From the NCBI RefSeq assembly GCF_000227115.2, contig NC_016480.1, positions 682,001 through 746,000 of the forward strand: a stretch of 64,000 bases of DNA, given 5' to 3'. The notes under the pieces were generated by a model. It saw nothing but the letters and a program-made list of their open reading frames with translations, did not search any database and was not told the origin of the DNA. Below, piece by piece: positions 27,922 through 39,441 of the stretch (its first letter is position 1; each line of letters begins with the position of its first letter). This DNA comes from Naumovozyma dairenensis CBS 421 (lineage: Eukaryota; Ascomycota; Saccharomycetes; Saccharomycetales; Saccharomycetaceae). A program made the translations under genes and the position numbers.

Positions 27922-29162
27922 CAACTTAGTCATAGTCTTGTCAACATGATCTGACTTGGAGAGATCAATAATGGACTGAAATGGTGTAATTTAATGGCGT
28001 CTCATCACGAATGTGACGCGTCAAAAGTTTGTCACTGTCACGAGAATACCGTTGGCATTTGAAAACTTCGTTGAGCTTGTGTTCTTTTGTTACCCGGTGG
28101 CCAATTTTCTTCCATGTGCAGAAAAGCCACTGGGAATCTGCATGGAATGTTAGGAAAGAAAGAAAAAAAGCTTCAAATCAAAAGGGTGTTTACCCTAACG
28201 GTGTTTTTCCAACCGAGGGCTGGGCTCCAGTAAATAAAAAAAAATAACAGGGAAGTTTTCTGTAGCCCTCTATTAAGCAGGACTTATCCAAACGATATTG
28301 TGATATATAAAAAGAAGGTACAATAGAAAATCAAGAGGAGTTCAAGGATGTTTTCTTGTTGTAGTTGAGTTATTACTTTAATCCTGTAAGAGAATTGACT
28401 AAGCCCTATGTTTATTGAAGAAACGGAGCTTCCTGTCTGGGGGTCTCGAGATCTGCAATAATATTTTTCTAGCCCAAGAAAACTCCTTAGCCGAGGTGGC
28501 GTCGCACACAGAATTCTTCTTTTTTTCCCCTTCTCGCTTCCCCTGTCGTCGCTGCTTAAATATGTAAATGATCCCTGGAACAAGTTCCGAATATTTGCGA
28601 AAAAGAAGTCAGTTACCTCGCCTGGCGTCGCCTTGTCTGCATAATCACGGTTACGTACGCAACAGAAGAATAAACAGGACTCACCAAGGATATCTTTTTG
28701 CTTGACATGGAAACAACGAGATAATCTTGATAATCTGAACCTGTATAAGCAAAGTAATCATTCTATACACATAGGAAAGGAATCGTTCTTTATCATTCTG
28801 TATTTTCTGATAGTAGTTACTCTTACGTTCCTCAGAATTAATTGAAATATATACTAGGAGATCTCAAGGCATAATACTTTGCATTCCTTTGCTTGTGAGA
28901 TCAGGGCAAGAACAAATATAAAAATTTAAGCTGAATTCAAAAAAAAATTCGTTTCTAATTTCAGGCATTCCCATTTCCTCTGGATCAATACTACAGCATT
29001 ACTTACTCAATATCCATTGGTATATAAAGGAGAAAAGGACAGCATATCTAATTTAATAATAACAATAAAACCACTACTTTCTATTTCCGTTCAAGCCCAA
29101 CTCAGTTGATATTTTTAACTCGTCAGGCTTACAACAACTTTCTCAAATATTTCAAGTTCAAA
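27922..29162. promoter_or_regulatory. IRA2 upstream region
   Basis: The region holds no convincing gene; the small frames at 28029-28247 and 28284-28583 lack similarity or an ATG. TGACGCGTCA at 28014-28023 is a 10-bp palindrome containing the MCB hexamer ACGCGT, but it is about 1.1 kb from the IRA2 start. An A-rich and pyrimidine-rich leader precedes the ATG at 29163. Confidence 0.5.
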
Positions 29163-32100
29163 ATGAATAGACAGCCGTCATACATGGTTGATACATTAGT
29201 CAAACATTTCTTCAATGAGAGAATTTTTCCAATTTTACCAATTGAATCCGGGTTTCCAAGTTATTTGGAAGTCGAGTCCGAACCGTCATACATATCATGT
29301 AGATCCGTTATCATGAATATAGCCATTTCTAAAGATTTGAATCCAATCGCTGAACAAACCATGAACTTAATTGAAACAATTTTGAAAAATGAATCCATCA
29401 TCTCGCAAAATACAACTGAAAGTGCAATCCAATCAATACTTGCCTTATTAAGATTATTAAGTGATACAATGGAATATTTCTGGGATTATATAGAATCACA
29501 CAATACAGAAAAATCTAAAAAATCAAAAGATGAACATTATGAAAAGAAGAAAAATTTATTCTCAGGCTCCATTATGGGTTATTCTGTAGGTAGATCTGGC
29601 TTCCATCAAAAACCTCCAAATTTACTCAATTCAGAATTAGCCCTCCGATTAATAAATCTTTGTTCAAAACTTAAATTTAATACAAGAACATTGGATGTAT
29701 TACGAGATATGGCCTCTAATTTATACGGAGTTGATTCGTTGTTAAGTGCAACTGCATTAGTCAAATATCAAACATTCCTTAAACAAAAGAACAATCCAGA
29801 ATATGCAAGAATGGTAGATATTACTCTAAGTCACATCTTAAGGTTCGTCGCTGCCTCTAATCCTAATGAATTCTTCAAATATATAAGAGCAAATATACAG
29901 GATCCATTAACGACCGCTTCAAAGAGTGAATTCCAAGTTGTCCAGCATTTTGAAATGCTTGGTTGTGCATATATAACAATAGATACTTTACCAAAATTTT
30001 TGAACATTGTAAAATTATTATTTCGAGGAATAAAACGAATTATTTTTACTTGTATGCTACTATTTTTTTCATCAAAATCATTGACTTTCTGGTACATGGC
30101 TAGACCAAATGAATATGTTCAATTATTCGATCTTTTAAAAAATGATCCTATGAAAACAAATGTATATACAAAGACACTCACAACTACAGTCAGCACATTA
30201 TTTGACCAAATTTATTCTGACTTCGATGTTGCAAACATTCTTTCCTCATTGCAGCATCATACAGTACTGCAGAACAGTCAAACCACGAACACAGTAGGAA
30301 CGGCAACGCAATCGGATACTTCTTCTACTAATTCCAATTCAAACTCTTCAATTCTTACAAATGATCCTTCTCTACCACAAGTTACAATACCGGCAACATC
30401 TTTACTTTCAAATGTTGATTCTGACTTTTTGAGAACTGCAGATGACTCTACACATCAACCTAGAACAGATCTACCTGCCGGAAAGAAGTCTGGTTTAGGT
30501 AACACCAAGGATACTTTACATTTGGAAAATATCTTAGAACTTTATACCTATTTCGATGACACTGAAATCTTACCACATACAGCAATACTACGATTTTTGA
30601 TAACTTTAGTGGTGCTTGATACTGATACTTTTGTCGAGTTGAATTCTCAACATTTCGAATATCTTTCCGATCCGGAGAAAAATTTAAAGAATGTTTTAGT
30701 TCCTGAAGGTAAAGACAGCGACATAAATTCAAATATAAAACACATAACGTCTGGCCTAAAGAAATTGACTACACTACAATTATCGAAGAAAAAATCTGTT
30801 AAGTTTATGACATTATTAATTAAGAACCTAAATGGAGCACAAGCTGTTGCGAAAATACTATTACCAGATTCGTTAAGGGCAGCCATTTCGCTTGTATCAA
30901 TCATGGCATCGGTTCATCTGATAAACAAAGAAATACCATCTGCCGTTTTCGCCAAGAGATTAATAAGTCTTTTAGGATCCAATCTGGAACTGGGAAGCCC
31001 TTGGAGTGTACCGCCAAACAAAACATTAGTAAATTGTCTTGATAGAAACAGCGTATCTAGAAACCACATACGATTGAAATTCTTTGCTGCTGCTCTTCAA
31101 TTTGATCCAGACGCATTCTTAGCAAAACTAGGTATCACAGATGTGACATTACCGACTTTGAATCTCGAAGAACAAATATTTTATACTGAAGCCTTTAGAG
31201 TGTTTTTCCATTTACCAAGTACAGGTGACTTACGAAAAGAAATAGCTTACAAGACATCAGCTTTTTTCAAATCTTTGTTTTGTTCCGTTGCAGATATTTT
31301 ACTTGAAGCATTCCCTTACTTTAATGACAAGATTTCGGATATTGTTTCCTCCATTTTAGACGGGACAATTTTGGATGAATTTGGGACAAGAAAATTATTT
31401 AGAGGTAGCACAACTTCGTTGGCAGCCTCTTTAAATTCAGCATCATCATATCAGCCATCTGAACGTTCTGTTTTAAGTCCGTCATCGTATGATGGAGACG
31501 CAGCCCAAGCTTTGTTCTTTTCACCTTCAATGCTTTCTAAAGCCTCAATATCACGTTCTAGTCCGACTAGTGCTTCACAAGATGATGATACTTCCACATC
31601 GACGTCTTCATTATCTTCTACTAATCATGGTAGCAGTAATACCCCATCAGCAATTGATCTACCATTTTCACATTTAATTACTCCAAGAACCCGTCCAGTA
31701 GGAAGTTCTGCAGTAAAGAATAGATTCCCTCCAGTTACATCGCTACTTAACTCTGAGAAATCTGTAACTACTGATTTGAGTCCTACAAGTAATCTTTCAG
31801 CATCTCTAATGACGTTGACAAACTCAACGCCTACTCCTACATTACAACCTTATAAACTAACTTCAAAATCCGGTCGACTAAGAAGATATTCTGAAGAAAG
31901 TACACACAGTGTGTCTATGTTAGAAACGCTTAACTTAGAAAGTCCCGTTTTCTTAACTTCAGTGGAATCTATGAATGCCAGAAAAATCATGATTAACATA
32001 TTCAGTATATTCAAGAGGATGACTAATTATTTCATTTTACCGCATTCAAGGAATGCTAACCAACTATGGATCTCAAGTGATTTCAAGAATATTATCAAAC

Positions 32101-35100
32101 CGATTTTTGTCGCTATCGTTGATTCTGACAGGAATTTACAATCAACCGCTAGAGCATTCATGGACGTATTAGTCAATTATATTAAGGAATTTAGCGCTGA
32201 TACTTCAACAATTACAGTTAGTGGATATTTCCTAATTTGTAGCTATACAATCTCCTTATTTTCTATGGGGTTATTCGATTTGAATTTAGAAAGTCATAAG
32301 CGTGGTGTTTTATTGGATATCGTTCAAAACTTTCTAAAATTAAGGTCATATTTAGGAACTGTTGCAGAGAATACACACCATATGGATAATGTAGTTGAAG
32401 CTGAACGTACAACTTTCCCTCTTATCGTCGGTACCGTCGGTAGAGCATTATTTGTCTCATTACATACCGATGATCCTGTTATTCAGAAGAAGTTAAGGAT
32501 TGCATTTGCTGAGTTCCTTACTGTGATCAAATTTCATCAAAAATATATTGGGCCGATTGATAAGAATTGGATCTTTAATCTTCCTTTCTTGGAAGCAATG
32601 TCAAAAGAGATCCCAAGAACCGCAGGAGCAGTGGCTGCTCAGCGTCATATCCGAACTAATATTTTAAAACATATTTTACAACCAGACTCAATTCTTCTTG
32701 ATTCGATGAATGCCTTATTAAAAAAGTGGTATCATCTAGCACATTGTAATACGAGAACCCCTGAAGAAACTGCAAACTTTAGAAGTATTGCCGGAATAAT
32801 TGCATCTGTTTCAGGACCATTCCTGGTTATTCAGAAGCAACAAGGAGAACAATATCCATATCTACTGGAATTTGCGACTGAGTTAAGGAAAGAAATGAAT
32901 TATTTCATTGGAAAACAATGTGAATGGCTCAACAGTCCAGATTTACTCACAAGAGAAAACTCTCGTGAAATTTTAGGTGATGAACTGCATCCGCTTTCTT
33001 TTAAGTTGCTCTTTGATAATTTGAAATGTCATATTAGAGCTCTTTCAGATATTGACTTGACAAAACCAGAGGAAGAGTATAATTTTATTCTTTTACAACA
33101 GCTTATTGCAGTTTTAAGGTCAATTTTAAAACGTTCTGATGATCAAAAAATTATGGTTATTTTCTCAATCGATGTTATTGACGTTATCAGTCAATTAATG
33201 AGAATTATTAAGGGGATATCAAAATCCTCAAGGAAATATTATAGAGCGATTATTTATATGACTAAAGTGATTAAGGCCTTAGAATATTCAGAAAATAGTT
33301 TGGCACTCAAACATCATTACCATTTGAAAAATAAATGGTTGAAACTGATCATATCGTGGTTTAAATCAACAATTTCAAAGGAGTTGGATCTCGAGAACTT
33401 ATCTAAACCACATAGAGAAGTGAATTTAAGAAGACGTGATCTAGACTTACTTTATATAGATACTGCCATTGAATCATCCATCGCAATTGCATACCTAACA
33501 GAAAACCTTCCATTAGAAATACCAGTCACAGCGTCTGAAGAAGAAGGGCGTAGATCTGAATCTGTCATTTATGGTAATTATTTCAATATTTTACTAAAAG
33601 GATTAGAAAAAAGTATGGAGTCGGATAAGTTCCCACCGTCATTAGCACACAAAATGTCCGTATTAAATGAAAATATCATTTTAGCCTTAAGTAACTTATC
33701 GAATGCAAATATTGAAGCAAGTTTACAATTTTCGGTACCAATGGGTTACTCTAAGAATAGGAATATCAAGAATGCATTCCTGAAAGTATTCACAAATAGT
33801 TTATCACAATATCCATTGGACAAAGGTAGATTTAAGAAAAGTAAACTATTTGGCATTGATAAACTATTACTTTATACTGTTAAATTTCCCCAATTAGTTG
33901 TCGCTGCCGGAAAAGTTTGTCCAGCTCATGAGTTAGATGCATATGCAGCTGTATTGATTAATGGTTTTGAAACAAGAAATGCGTCACACCTTTGTGTTTC
34001 CGAACTAATTAAAGATGAAATTGAACATGTATCTAGACCTATGGATATATTAAGAAGAAACAGTTGCGCGACCAGAGCACTATCATTACTATCAAGAACT
34101 AAGGGTAATGAATTTTTGATAAAGGCTTTGCGACCTGTTTTACAAAAAGTGTTAGAAAATAAAGACTTCTTTGAAGTAGAGAAATTGGACCCAAATGATC
34201 CAGAGGCAGCATTACAAGTTGCATTATTTGAAAAGTACATGACAGATCTGTTGGCCTCAATTACAGAAGCATTGCCTTATTTCCCCCCTGAGTTTTTTTA
34301 TATTTGTCAAACTATTTATACTGCAACGAAAAAGAAGTTCCCTGATTATGCATACATTGCAGCCGGTTCATTTGTTTTTCTTAGACTGATTTGTCCAGCA
34401 CTAGTTAGCCCTGAATCCGAGAACATTATAGAGATCTCAAATTCCGACGAAAAAAGACCATTCATTTCTTTAGCAAAGGTAATCCAAAATATTGCAAATG
34501 GTTCGGATAACTTGATTAAATGGCCATCCTTGGCGAATAAATCAGAGTTCCTGAAAAAATGCAGTGACCATATCTTCCAATTTCTGGTAGAAACATGCAG
34601 AACAGACCGCGAAATAAATATCGTTGTTCGTACAGATCCGGAGCCAATACCCTTCGATTTTGATTTCCTCCATCGTTTCTTATACATGAAAGGTTTCGAA
34701 ATTAGAAAGGTTTTATTAGATGGTCTGCGATCATTGGATGATTGTGTTTTCTTTAGAAGCACATTTTTATTAGTCGATAAGCTATTGGGGGATGCTGGGC
34801 CTCCCGAAATGAAGTACAGCAACGAAATACCTCCATTTATAAGAGAACATATTGATGAATATCCCCAATTATATGAGTTTATGAGTAGACATGCATTTAA
34901 AAAGCGGCCAACGAACGATGACTTTTTATTTGTCCATGAATCGATGTCAAACGACGGTATTCCTATCATTACATTAATGCTTAAAAAATTCAAAACAAAT
35001 GGAATCGGCGTAGAAGATGTTGCATTTAAATTCATCCAGATTTACTCAAGAATATGGATAACTAAACATTGTCTCGTTTTGGATTGTACCGAATTTAGTG

Positions 35101-38060
35101 AATACGAATTGGATATTAAAAAATTGAATTCCTTACTATTCAATATTTTGCCGTCCTTTTCTGTACAGAATTGTATTAAAATATTCCTATTCAATGCAAC
35201 TGAAGTATTTCTTAGGGCATGGCTAACTTATTGCGAGCAAGGAAGTCCATATTTAACGATGAAAACCCCCCATTGTTTTATTAATTCCAATACCGATGGT
35301 GAGTTAGTGAAGTCACTCGGTCTAACGGGCCAAGGTTTGAGCATACTGCAAGATATTCGTATATCTCTTAAGGATGTTACTCTTTACAACTCTGACACAA
35401 AGAAACCCGTCCCTATAGTGATGAAGATTGGGAATAAATATCTCCAAGTTTTGCAAGTAACACCGAAATTAATTAATAGTAAAACACTCGGGTCCTCTTT
35501 CGATGTAAAATTTAACCAAGTTTTCAGAATCAGTGAGATATCATCCGTGCATGTGTCGTCGACCACCGGTGCATCTAATGAATTTACAGTGAACTTTGTG
35601 GACGGAGCAAGTCTTATTTTCTATAGTCAAAAGTACTTGGAAATTGTAAAGATGTTTTACTACGCACAAATGAGACTATCAAATGAATATGGGGAAAATT
35701 TATACGAGCCGATTGGGGAGATAAAATCCACCGAAGAAGATAAACAAATACGTGATAATTACGAACTTATTGGTCATCTAATATTAGTAATTCTAGTAGG
35801 TCTTTACGATGATGACGATATAGTGAAAAATAATGCGTATAACTTAATGGCAACTAGTAGGAATGCTTTCAACTTGAATTTTGGGGCAAACTTCAGAGGT
35901 GCCACCGAAATATACGTTCCTAACGACACAACCACTTTTGTTACTATGGTATCAAAATCGCTAGCAGAATGCCATCCCGAATTAACTCCATATATATGCA
36001 AATATATTCTGAATGGATTAGAAACTGGGATCATCTTACATGAGCATGTACCGCAGACGATATGTGCCTGGTCTTACTGGATCCCAAACCTCTATGAACA
36101 CATTTATTTATTAGATGATGAAGAAGGTCCCGATGTAATATCTCGTATATTGCGTACTCTGATCCGATTAACAGTTTCAGAGCCAGATTTTGCAACCGTG
36201 TATCACCGCCAAGTTTGGTCTCTACTGGGTGCGGACGGACGTTTAACCGCACCATTGGTAGAAGAAATCATTAATCATGCTTTAGAACGAGATTCTGAAG
36301 ACCGTGATTGGAAGAAAACACTTTCATTACTTACTGGATTACCAACAGTCGAGGTTGCATGTACTATTGTACAAAGGTTAATGAAGTTGATAAAATCATT
36401 TTTACCATCACTGAGATTAGAAGCTTTGACGCAGAGTTGGTCTGAGTTGATGATTTTAGTAAAGGCAAGTAGTCATCTTTTCTTTGAAGCCCCATTCCTA
36501 GCAGAAATGTTTTTACCGGAGCTTTTGTTTATTGTTTCTTTACTAATTGATGTTGGGCCTCCTGAGATCCGTTCTAGTTTGCATGAGTTATTAATGAATG
36601 TCTGTCATTCGTTAACTATTAATGAGATACTACCTGAAGAGAACAGAAGGAATCTAGATGAAACTTTAACGGTCTTTTCAAGACAGAAAATGAAATTTAT
36701 TTTTGGTTTTAGTCAAGATAAAGGTCGTTTATTACAAAATTTCAGTGCCTCATCGTTTTCAAGCAAATTTACCGTATTAGATTATTTCACGACAAATATT
36801 ATGTTGGTTATGGATTATGCCTCTACAACTGAATCAGCTCAGTGGAAGACTAAATTCAAAAAATACTTAACTGATGCAGTTTTCCAAGACGAATCATTTT
36901 TGGCATCTAGAGCTATGATGATGCTTGGTATTATTGGTCAAACATACACATCAGAGATGTTTTGTAGAAGTTTACTTCAAGAGACGTTGAAAACAATTGC
37001 GCAACCTGTGGTTACTGATGAGTTGATCTTTTTGATAATTGCACAATTATTCACGTACAGCAAAGTGGTTCAAGGACTAGATCCATCACTTGACTTGATG
37101 ACAGAAATGTTTTGGTTAACAACTGTGTTTATAGAATCACCACATGCAGCAATTTTCCAAGGGGGGCTAATCTTCATGACCAGTTGTTTAGACCGACTAT
37201 ACATGAATTATTTCAATACAAATAACTCGGGAAAGTCTTTGATTTCCCTACTCATAAATACTCGAGGGTTTGCGTCGCCATTACTAAAGGAATTAGAAAC
37301 TATGAATGGAATCATTTGGAATGAGGAAAATTTTGTTCACATTTTGACCGCATATATAAAACGTGGATTAACAATCCCTTTCACCCGCAATACTGCAATA
37401 AGCACCCTTCATATGCTATTCAAGAATACTTATTTGGAACATAGAATATGTGCTACATCAAATGGACACCTAAATTATCTATATCTATTATTTCAAGTTT
37501 TAAATGCGGAAGAATTTTCACAAGTTTTAGAAGAGGTTGAATATGAAGATGAAATGATCGATTTGAATGATGTTAATAAAGTTCCTAAGAGCCTACTTGA
37601 TTGGTTAAGTTCTGGTTGCTCCTCATCTTCCATTGCATTATACCAATCCGCCTTATTATTTAACGGGAATATATTAGATGAATCTTCGAAGTTAAGAACG
37701 ATATTAGTTATTCGTTATTTATTACACAGGAATCCGAGATGTATCTTTAACTTCTATGTCATAATAAGTGACGAAATTCGTAAAGCTGCTTCGATGGAAC
37801 ACTTTTCTGATTGTGGGCCAGTTGCTTTTGATATTATCAGTTTGCTGGTGCTGCAACCTGAGTTCAATGATTTGGCAAAATACAATACAAGGACAGTCAA
37901 TTATTTGAAAGAGAAAGGTCTCTATAAAATTAATATTACTGAAATTGCTGAGCATAATTTTAACGACTTAATGATGGGTTTAAGAGAAGATCCTGAACTT
38001 CTGCTGGAAAGAAAGAGACTTACCGTGATGATTTTGTCAAGAATGGCTTGTCATGTATAG
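29163..38060 (+). CDS. IRA2: Ira2, RasGAP (neurofibromin homologue)
   Basis: The product has 2,965 residues (S. cerevisiae Ira2 has 3,079). Ira2 stimulates GTP hydrolysis by Ras1 and Ras2 and so lowers cAMP/PKA signalling when nutrients are poor. The RasGAP domain lies at about residues 1,550-1,900. The arginine-finger motif LRRNSCATRALS places the finger near R1631, and the FLR motif lies at 1739-1741 followed by ICPALVSPE. A Sec14/PH-like module follows, as in neurofibromin. The N-terminal third contains Ser/Thr-rich low-complexity regions. The frame opens at a TTG at 29106, but the ATG at 29163 (MNRQPSYMVDTLVKHFF) fits the family start. Position before REX4 supports IRA2 over IRA1. No disruption was seen. 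Confidence 0.95.
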   Translation: MNRQPSYMVDTLVKHFFNERIFPILPIESGFPSYLEVESEPSYISCRSVIMNIAISKDLNPIAEQTMNLIETILKNESIISQNTTESAIQSILALLRLLSDTMEYFWDYIESHNTEKSKKSKDEHYEKKKNLFSGSIMGYSVGRSGFHQKPPNLLNSELALRLINLCSKLKFNTRTLDVLRDMASNLYGVDSLLSATALVKYQTFLKQKNNPEYARMVDITLSHILRFVAASNPNEFFKYIRANIQDPLTTASKSEFQVVQHFEMLGCAYITIDTLPKFLNIVKLLFRGIKRIIFTCMLLFFSSKSLTFWYMARPNEYVQLFDLLKNDPMKTNVYTKTLTTTVSTLFDQIYSDFDVANILSSLQHHTVLQNSQTTNTVGTATQSDTSSTNSNSNSSILTNDPSLPQVTIPATSLLSNVDSDFLRTADDSTHQPRTDLPAGKKSGLGNTKDTLHLENILELYTYFDDTEILPHTAILRFLITLVVLDTDTFVELNSQHFEYLSDPEKNLKNVLVPEGKDSDINSNIKHITSGLKKLTTLQLSKKKSVKFMTLLIKNLNGAQAVAKILLPDSLRAAISLVSIMASVHLINKEIPSAVFAKRLISLLGSNLELGSPWSVPPNKTLVNCLDRNSVSRNHIRLKFFAAALQFDPDAFLAKLGITDVTLPTLNLEEQIFYTEAFRVFFHLPSTGDLRKEIAYKTSAFFKSLFCSVADILLEAFPYFNDKISDIVSSILDGTILDEFGTRKLFRGSTTSLAASLNSASSYQPSERSVLSPSSYDGDAAQALFFSPSMLSKASISRSSPTSASQDDDTSTSTSSLSSTNHGSSNTPSAIDLPFSHLITPRTRPVGSSAVKNRFPPVTSLLNSEKSVTTDLSPTSNLSASLMTLTNSTPTPTLQPYKLTSKSGRLRRYSEESTHSVSMLETLNLESPVFLTSVESMNARKIMINIFSIFKRMTNYFILPHSRNANQLWISSDFKNIIKPIFVAIVDSDRNLQSTARAFMDVLVNYIKEFSADTSTITVSGYFLICSYTISLFSMGLFDLNLESHKRGVLLDIVQNFLKLRSYLGTVAENTHHMDNVVEAERTTFPLIVGTVGRALFVSLHTDDPVIQKKLRIAFAEFLTVIKFHQKYIGPIDKNWIFNLPFLEAMSKEIPRTAGAVAAQRHIRTNILKHILQPDSILLDSMNALLKKWYHLAHCNTRTPEETANFRSIAGIIASVSGPFLVIQKQQGEQYPYLLEFATELRKEMNYFIGKQCEWLNSPDLLTRENSREILGDELHPLSFKLLFDNLKCHIRALSDIDLTKPEEEYNFILLQQLIAVLRSILKRSDDQKIMVIFSIDVIDVISQLMRIIKGISKSSRKYYRAIIYMTKVIKALEYSENSLALKHHYHLKNKWLKLIISWFKSTISKELDLENLSKPHREVNLRRRDLDLLYIDTAIESSIAIAYLTENLPLEIPVTASEEEGRRSESVIYGNYFNILLKGLEKSMESDKFPPSLAHKMSVLNENIILALSNLSNANIEASLQFSVPMGYSKNRNIKNAFLKVFTNSLSQYPLDKGRFKKSKLFGIDKLLLYTVKFPQLVVAAGKVCPAHELDAYAAVLINGFETRNASHLCVSELIKDEIEHVSRPMDILRRNSCATRALSLLSRTKGNEFLIKALRPVLQKVLENKDFFEVEKLDPNDPEAALQVALFEKYMTDLLASITEALPYFPPEFFYICQTIYTATKKKFPDYAYIAAGSFVFLRLICPALVSPESENIIEISNSDEKRPFISLAKVIQNIANGSDNLIKWPSLANKSEFLKKCSDHIFQFLVETCRTDREINIVVRTDPEPIPFDFDFLHRFLYMKGFEIRKVLLDGLRSLDDCVFFRSTFLLVDKLLGDAGPPEMKYSNEIPPFIREHIDEYPQLYEFMSRHAFKKRPTNDDFLFVHESMSNDGIPIITLMLKKFKTNGIGVEDVAFKFIQIYSRIWITKHCLVLDCTEFSEYELDIKKLNSLLFNILPSFSVQNCIKIFLFNATEVFLRAWLTYCEQGSPYLTMKTPHCFINSNTDGELVKSLGLTGQGLSILQDIRISLKDVTLYNSDTKKPVPIVMKIGNKYLQVLQVTPKLINSKTLGSSFDVKFNQVFRISEISSVHVSSTTGASNEFTVNFVDGASLIFYSQKYLEIVKMFYYAQMRLSNEYGENLYEPIGEIKSTEEDKQIRDNYELIGHLILVILVGLYDDDDIVKNNAYNLMATSRNAFNLNFGANFRGATEIYVPNDTTTFVTMVSKSLAECHPELTPYICKYILNGLETGIILHEHVPQTICAWSYWIPNLYEHIYLLDDEEGPDVISRILRTLIRLTVSEPDFATVYHRQVWSLLGADGRLTAPLVEEIINHALERDSEDRDWKKTLSLLTGLPTVEVACTIVQRLMKLIKSFLPSLRLEALTQSWSELMILVKASSHLFFEAPFLAEMFLPELLFIVSLLIDVGPPEIRSSLHELLMNVCHSLTINEILPEENRRNLDETLTVFSRQKMKFIFGFSQDKGRLLQNFSASSFSSKFTVLDYFTTNIMLVMDYASTTESAQWKTKFKKYLTDAVFQDESFLASRAMMMLGIIGQTYTSEMFCRSLLQETLKTIAQPVVTDELIFLIIAQLFTYSKVVQGLDPSLDLMTEMFWLTTVFIESPHAAIFQGGLIFMTSCLDRLYMNYFNTNNSGKSLISLLINTRGFASPLLKELETMNGIIWNEENFVHILTAYIKRGLTIPFTRNTAISTLHMLFKNTYLEHRICATSNGHLNYLYLLFQVLNAEEFSQVLEEVEYEDEMIDLNDVNKVPKSLLDWLSSGCSSSSIALYQSALLFNGNILDESSKLRTILVIRYLLHRNPRCIFNFYVIISDEIRKAASMEHFSDCGPVAFDIISLLVLQPEFNDLAKYNTRTVNYLKEKGLYKINITEIAEHNFNDLMMGLREDPELLLERKRLTVMILSRMACHV

Positions 38061-38206
38061 AATTAGATTTTATTTGATAGAAATGCAATGCATAAACTTT
38101 TTTCTTAATGAATGTTCTACATAGATAGTCTGTCTATATATACTTCTCACATTGGCAACTCAGATGCTAGATAATAAGATAAAAGAGTTCTTTCCTAATC
38201 GTCGTT

Positions 38207-39022
38207 TTACCTAGACTCAAATCCAAACATAGTTTTATGATGATGTTCAAATTCTTTCTTGGAAACCTTGTATAAAAGCATTGTGGCTTGAGCATCCTGT
38301 ACGGAGGAGTGTTCTCCTGTTTGGATCTCTAATTTCAACACTTCCTTAGTCAATTTTTTTAAGCTTGGCGACTTACCCTTAGCATATTTTTGTCTATACG
38401 GAAGATGTCTCGAGGTATCCCTAATCATTATCTTAGGATGGGATAATAGTAATGCCTCTAAATCATGTTTTACAGCGTGTCCCACTAGTATTCTTCCCTT
38501 CAAAATATCTGCAGTTTTCTTTTGAGCTTCTTTAAACGATATAGCATTTTTCATATGTTCTGATTTGATACCACTAACCCATGTTCTCCAGTCTGTAACT
38601 TTTTCTCTTGGTTTCACATATTCATCCATAATAACATGACCAAAAAAATTGACGATCGATATTCTTGCAAGAGCAGATTCTTTACCTTCCGGCCCCACAC
38701 CTACAAATTCACAATCCATAGCAATGAATTTCCCGATTTCTTTCGCCTTATTGCTAGTTATATTACCCTGAAGAGTTATAGCTTCACTAGTTTCTGATAT
38801 GATCGTATCTGGAGCAGTTTTAAACTCAAACACTTTCCCCTCTTCTTTATTCAATTTTTGCTTCGCAATTTCATTATTTATATTATACACCATATTCATA
38901 ATCTTACTACCTTTCCTGGCAGCCTTGGGCTTATAAACCTTATTGGCATTAGTAACTTTCTTAGTCTTTGTGACTACTTTCTTTGTAGTTTGTAATTTCT
39001 GCCAATTTGAAGATAAGGCCAT
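38207..39022 (-). CDS. REX4: Rex4, DEDDh-type RNA 3'-5' exonuclease
   Basis: The product has 271 residues (S. cerevisiae Rex4 has 289). Rex4 is a putative nuclear exonuclease linked to pre-rRNA processing. The DEDDh residues are visible: D103 and E105 in AMDCEFVGVG, D187 in VKHDLEALL, and H238 with D243 in GEHSSVQDAQAT. The first ~90 residues are Lys-rich, as expected of a nucleolar protein. The ATG at 39022 is genuine. It converges with IRA2 over a 146-bp spacer and diverges from AVO1. The shared promoter carries RRPE and PAC motifs typical of ribosome-biogenesis genes. Confidence 0.95.
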   Translation of the reverse strand: MALSSNWQKLQTTKKVVTKTKKVTNANKVYKPKAARKGSKIMNMVYNINNEIAKQKLNKEEGKVFEFKTAPDTIISETSEAITLQGNITSNKAKEIGKFIAMDCEFVGVGPEGKESALARISIVNFFGHVIMDEYVKPREKVTDWRTWVSGIKSEHMKNAISFKEAQKKTADILKGRILVGHAVKHDLEALLLSHPKIMIRDTSRHLPYRQKYAKGKSPSLKKLTKEVLKLEIQTGEHSSVQDAQATMLLYKVSKKEFEHHHKTMFGFESR

Positions 39023-39441
39023 TTTTCCTTCCTGTATTTAATGATATACTTATGTTAATGGAGTACTGGTATAATAAATTCAGAGAAAATTATTGTAAAC
39101 GTTAGTAGTCTTGAAAGGATCTTGGAAGATACAGTTGAACTTTGGATAAGATAGTTCACTATTTTAATATTTGATATATGAAAGTGAAAAATTCTCGATG
39201 AGCTTTTGCTTATATGTCCGTTGAAATTTTTCACTATTTAGCCGCGGCACGGGTAACACAATATAGAGGTAACTAACATGAAAGTTAAAGGACTTTGAAT
39301 CAGTATTTGACTGTTTGATGAATGGTTAGATGTTCATCAAGAGGGAAGTTATACTGCTTCTGTTTTACTTTAGAGAGGTTATTGTTCAATATATCCATTG
39401 GTTTATCGATATCTAGGAGAAATTTTGACGATCTGGCCTTG
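39023..39441. promoter_or_regulatory. Divergent promoter of REX4 and AVO1 with RRPE and PAC elements
   Basis: TGAAAAATT at 39185-39193 (RRPE-like), CGATGAGCT at 39196-39204 (PAC-like) and the palindrome TGAAATTTTTCA at 39222-39233 (RRPE in both directions) lie about 165-210 bp upstream of REX4. These are known Stb3- and Dot6/Tod6-type sites of ribosome-biogenesis genes. The AVO1 side holds a four-codon upstream ORF at 39318-39329 and an in-frame upstream ATG at 39322. Confidence 0.65.

Noticed and set aside
28029..28583. 72- and 99-codon ORFs upstream of IRA2
   Set aside because: The 99-codon frame begins at TTG and neither resembles a known protein; the region is better read as IRA2 upstream DNA.
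28560..28610. TTCCGAA sequence resembling the core of a centromere CDEIII element
   Set aside because: No CDEI or long AT-rich CDEII lies at the required spacing, and the orthologous genes in S. cerevisiae are not next to a centromere.
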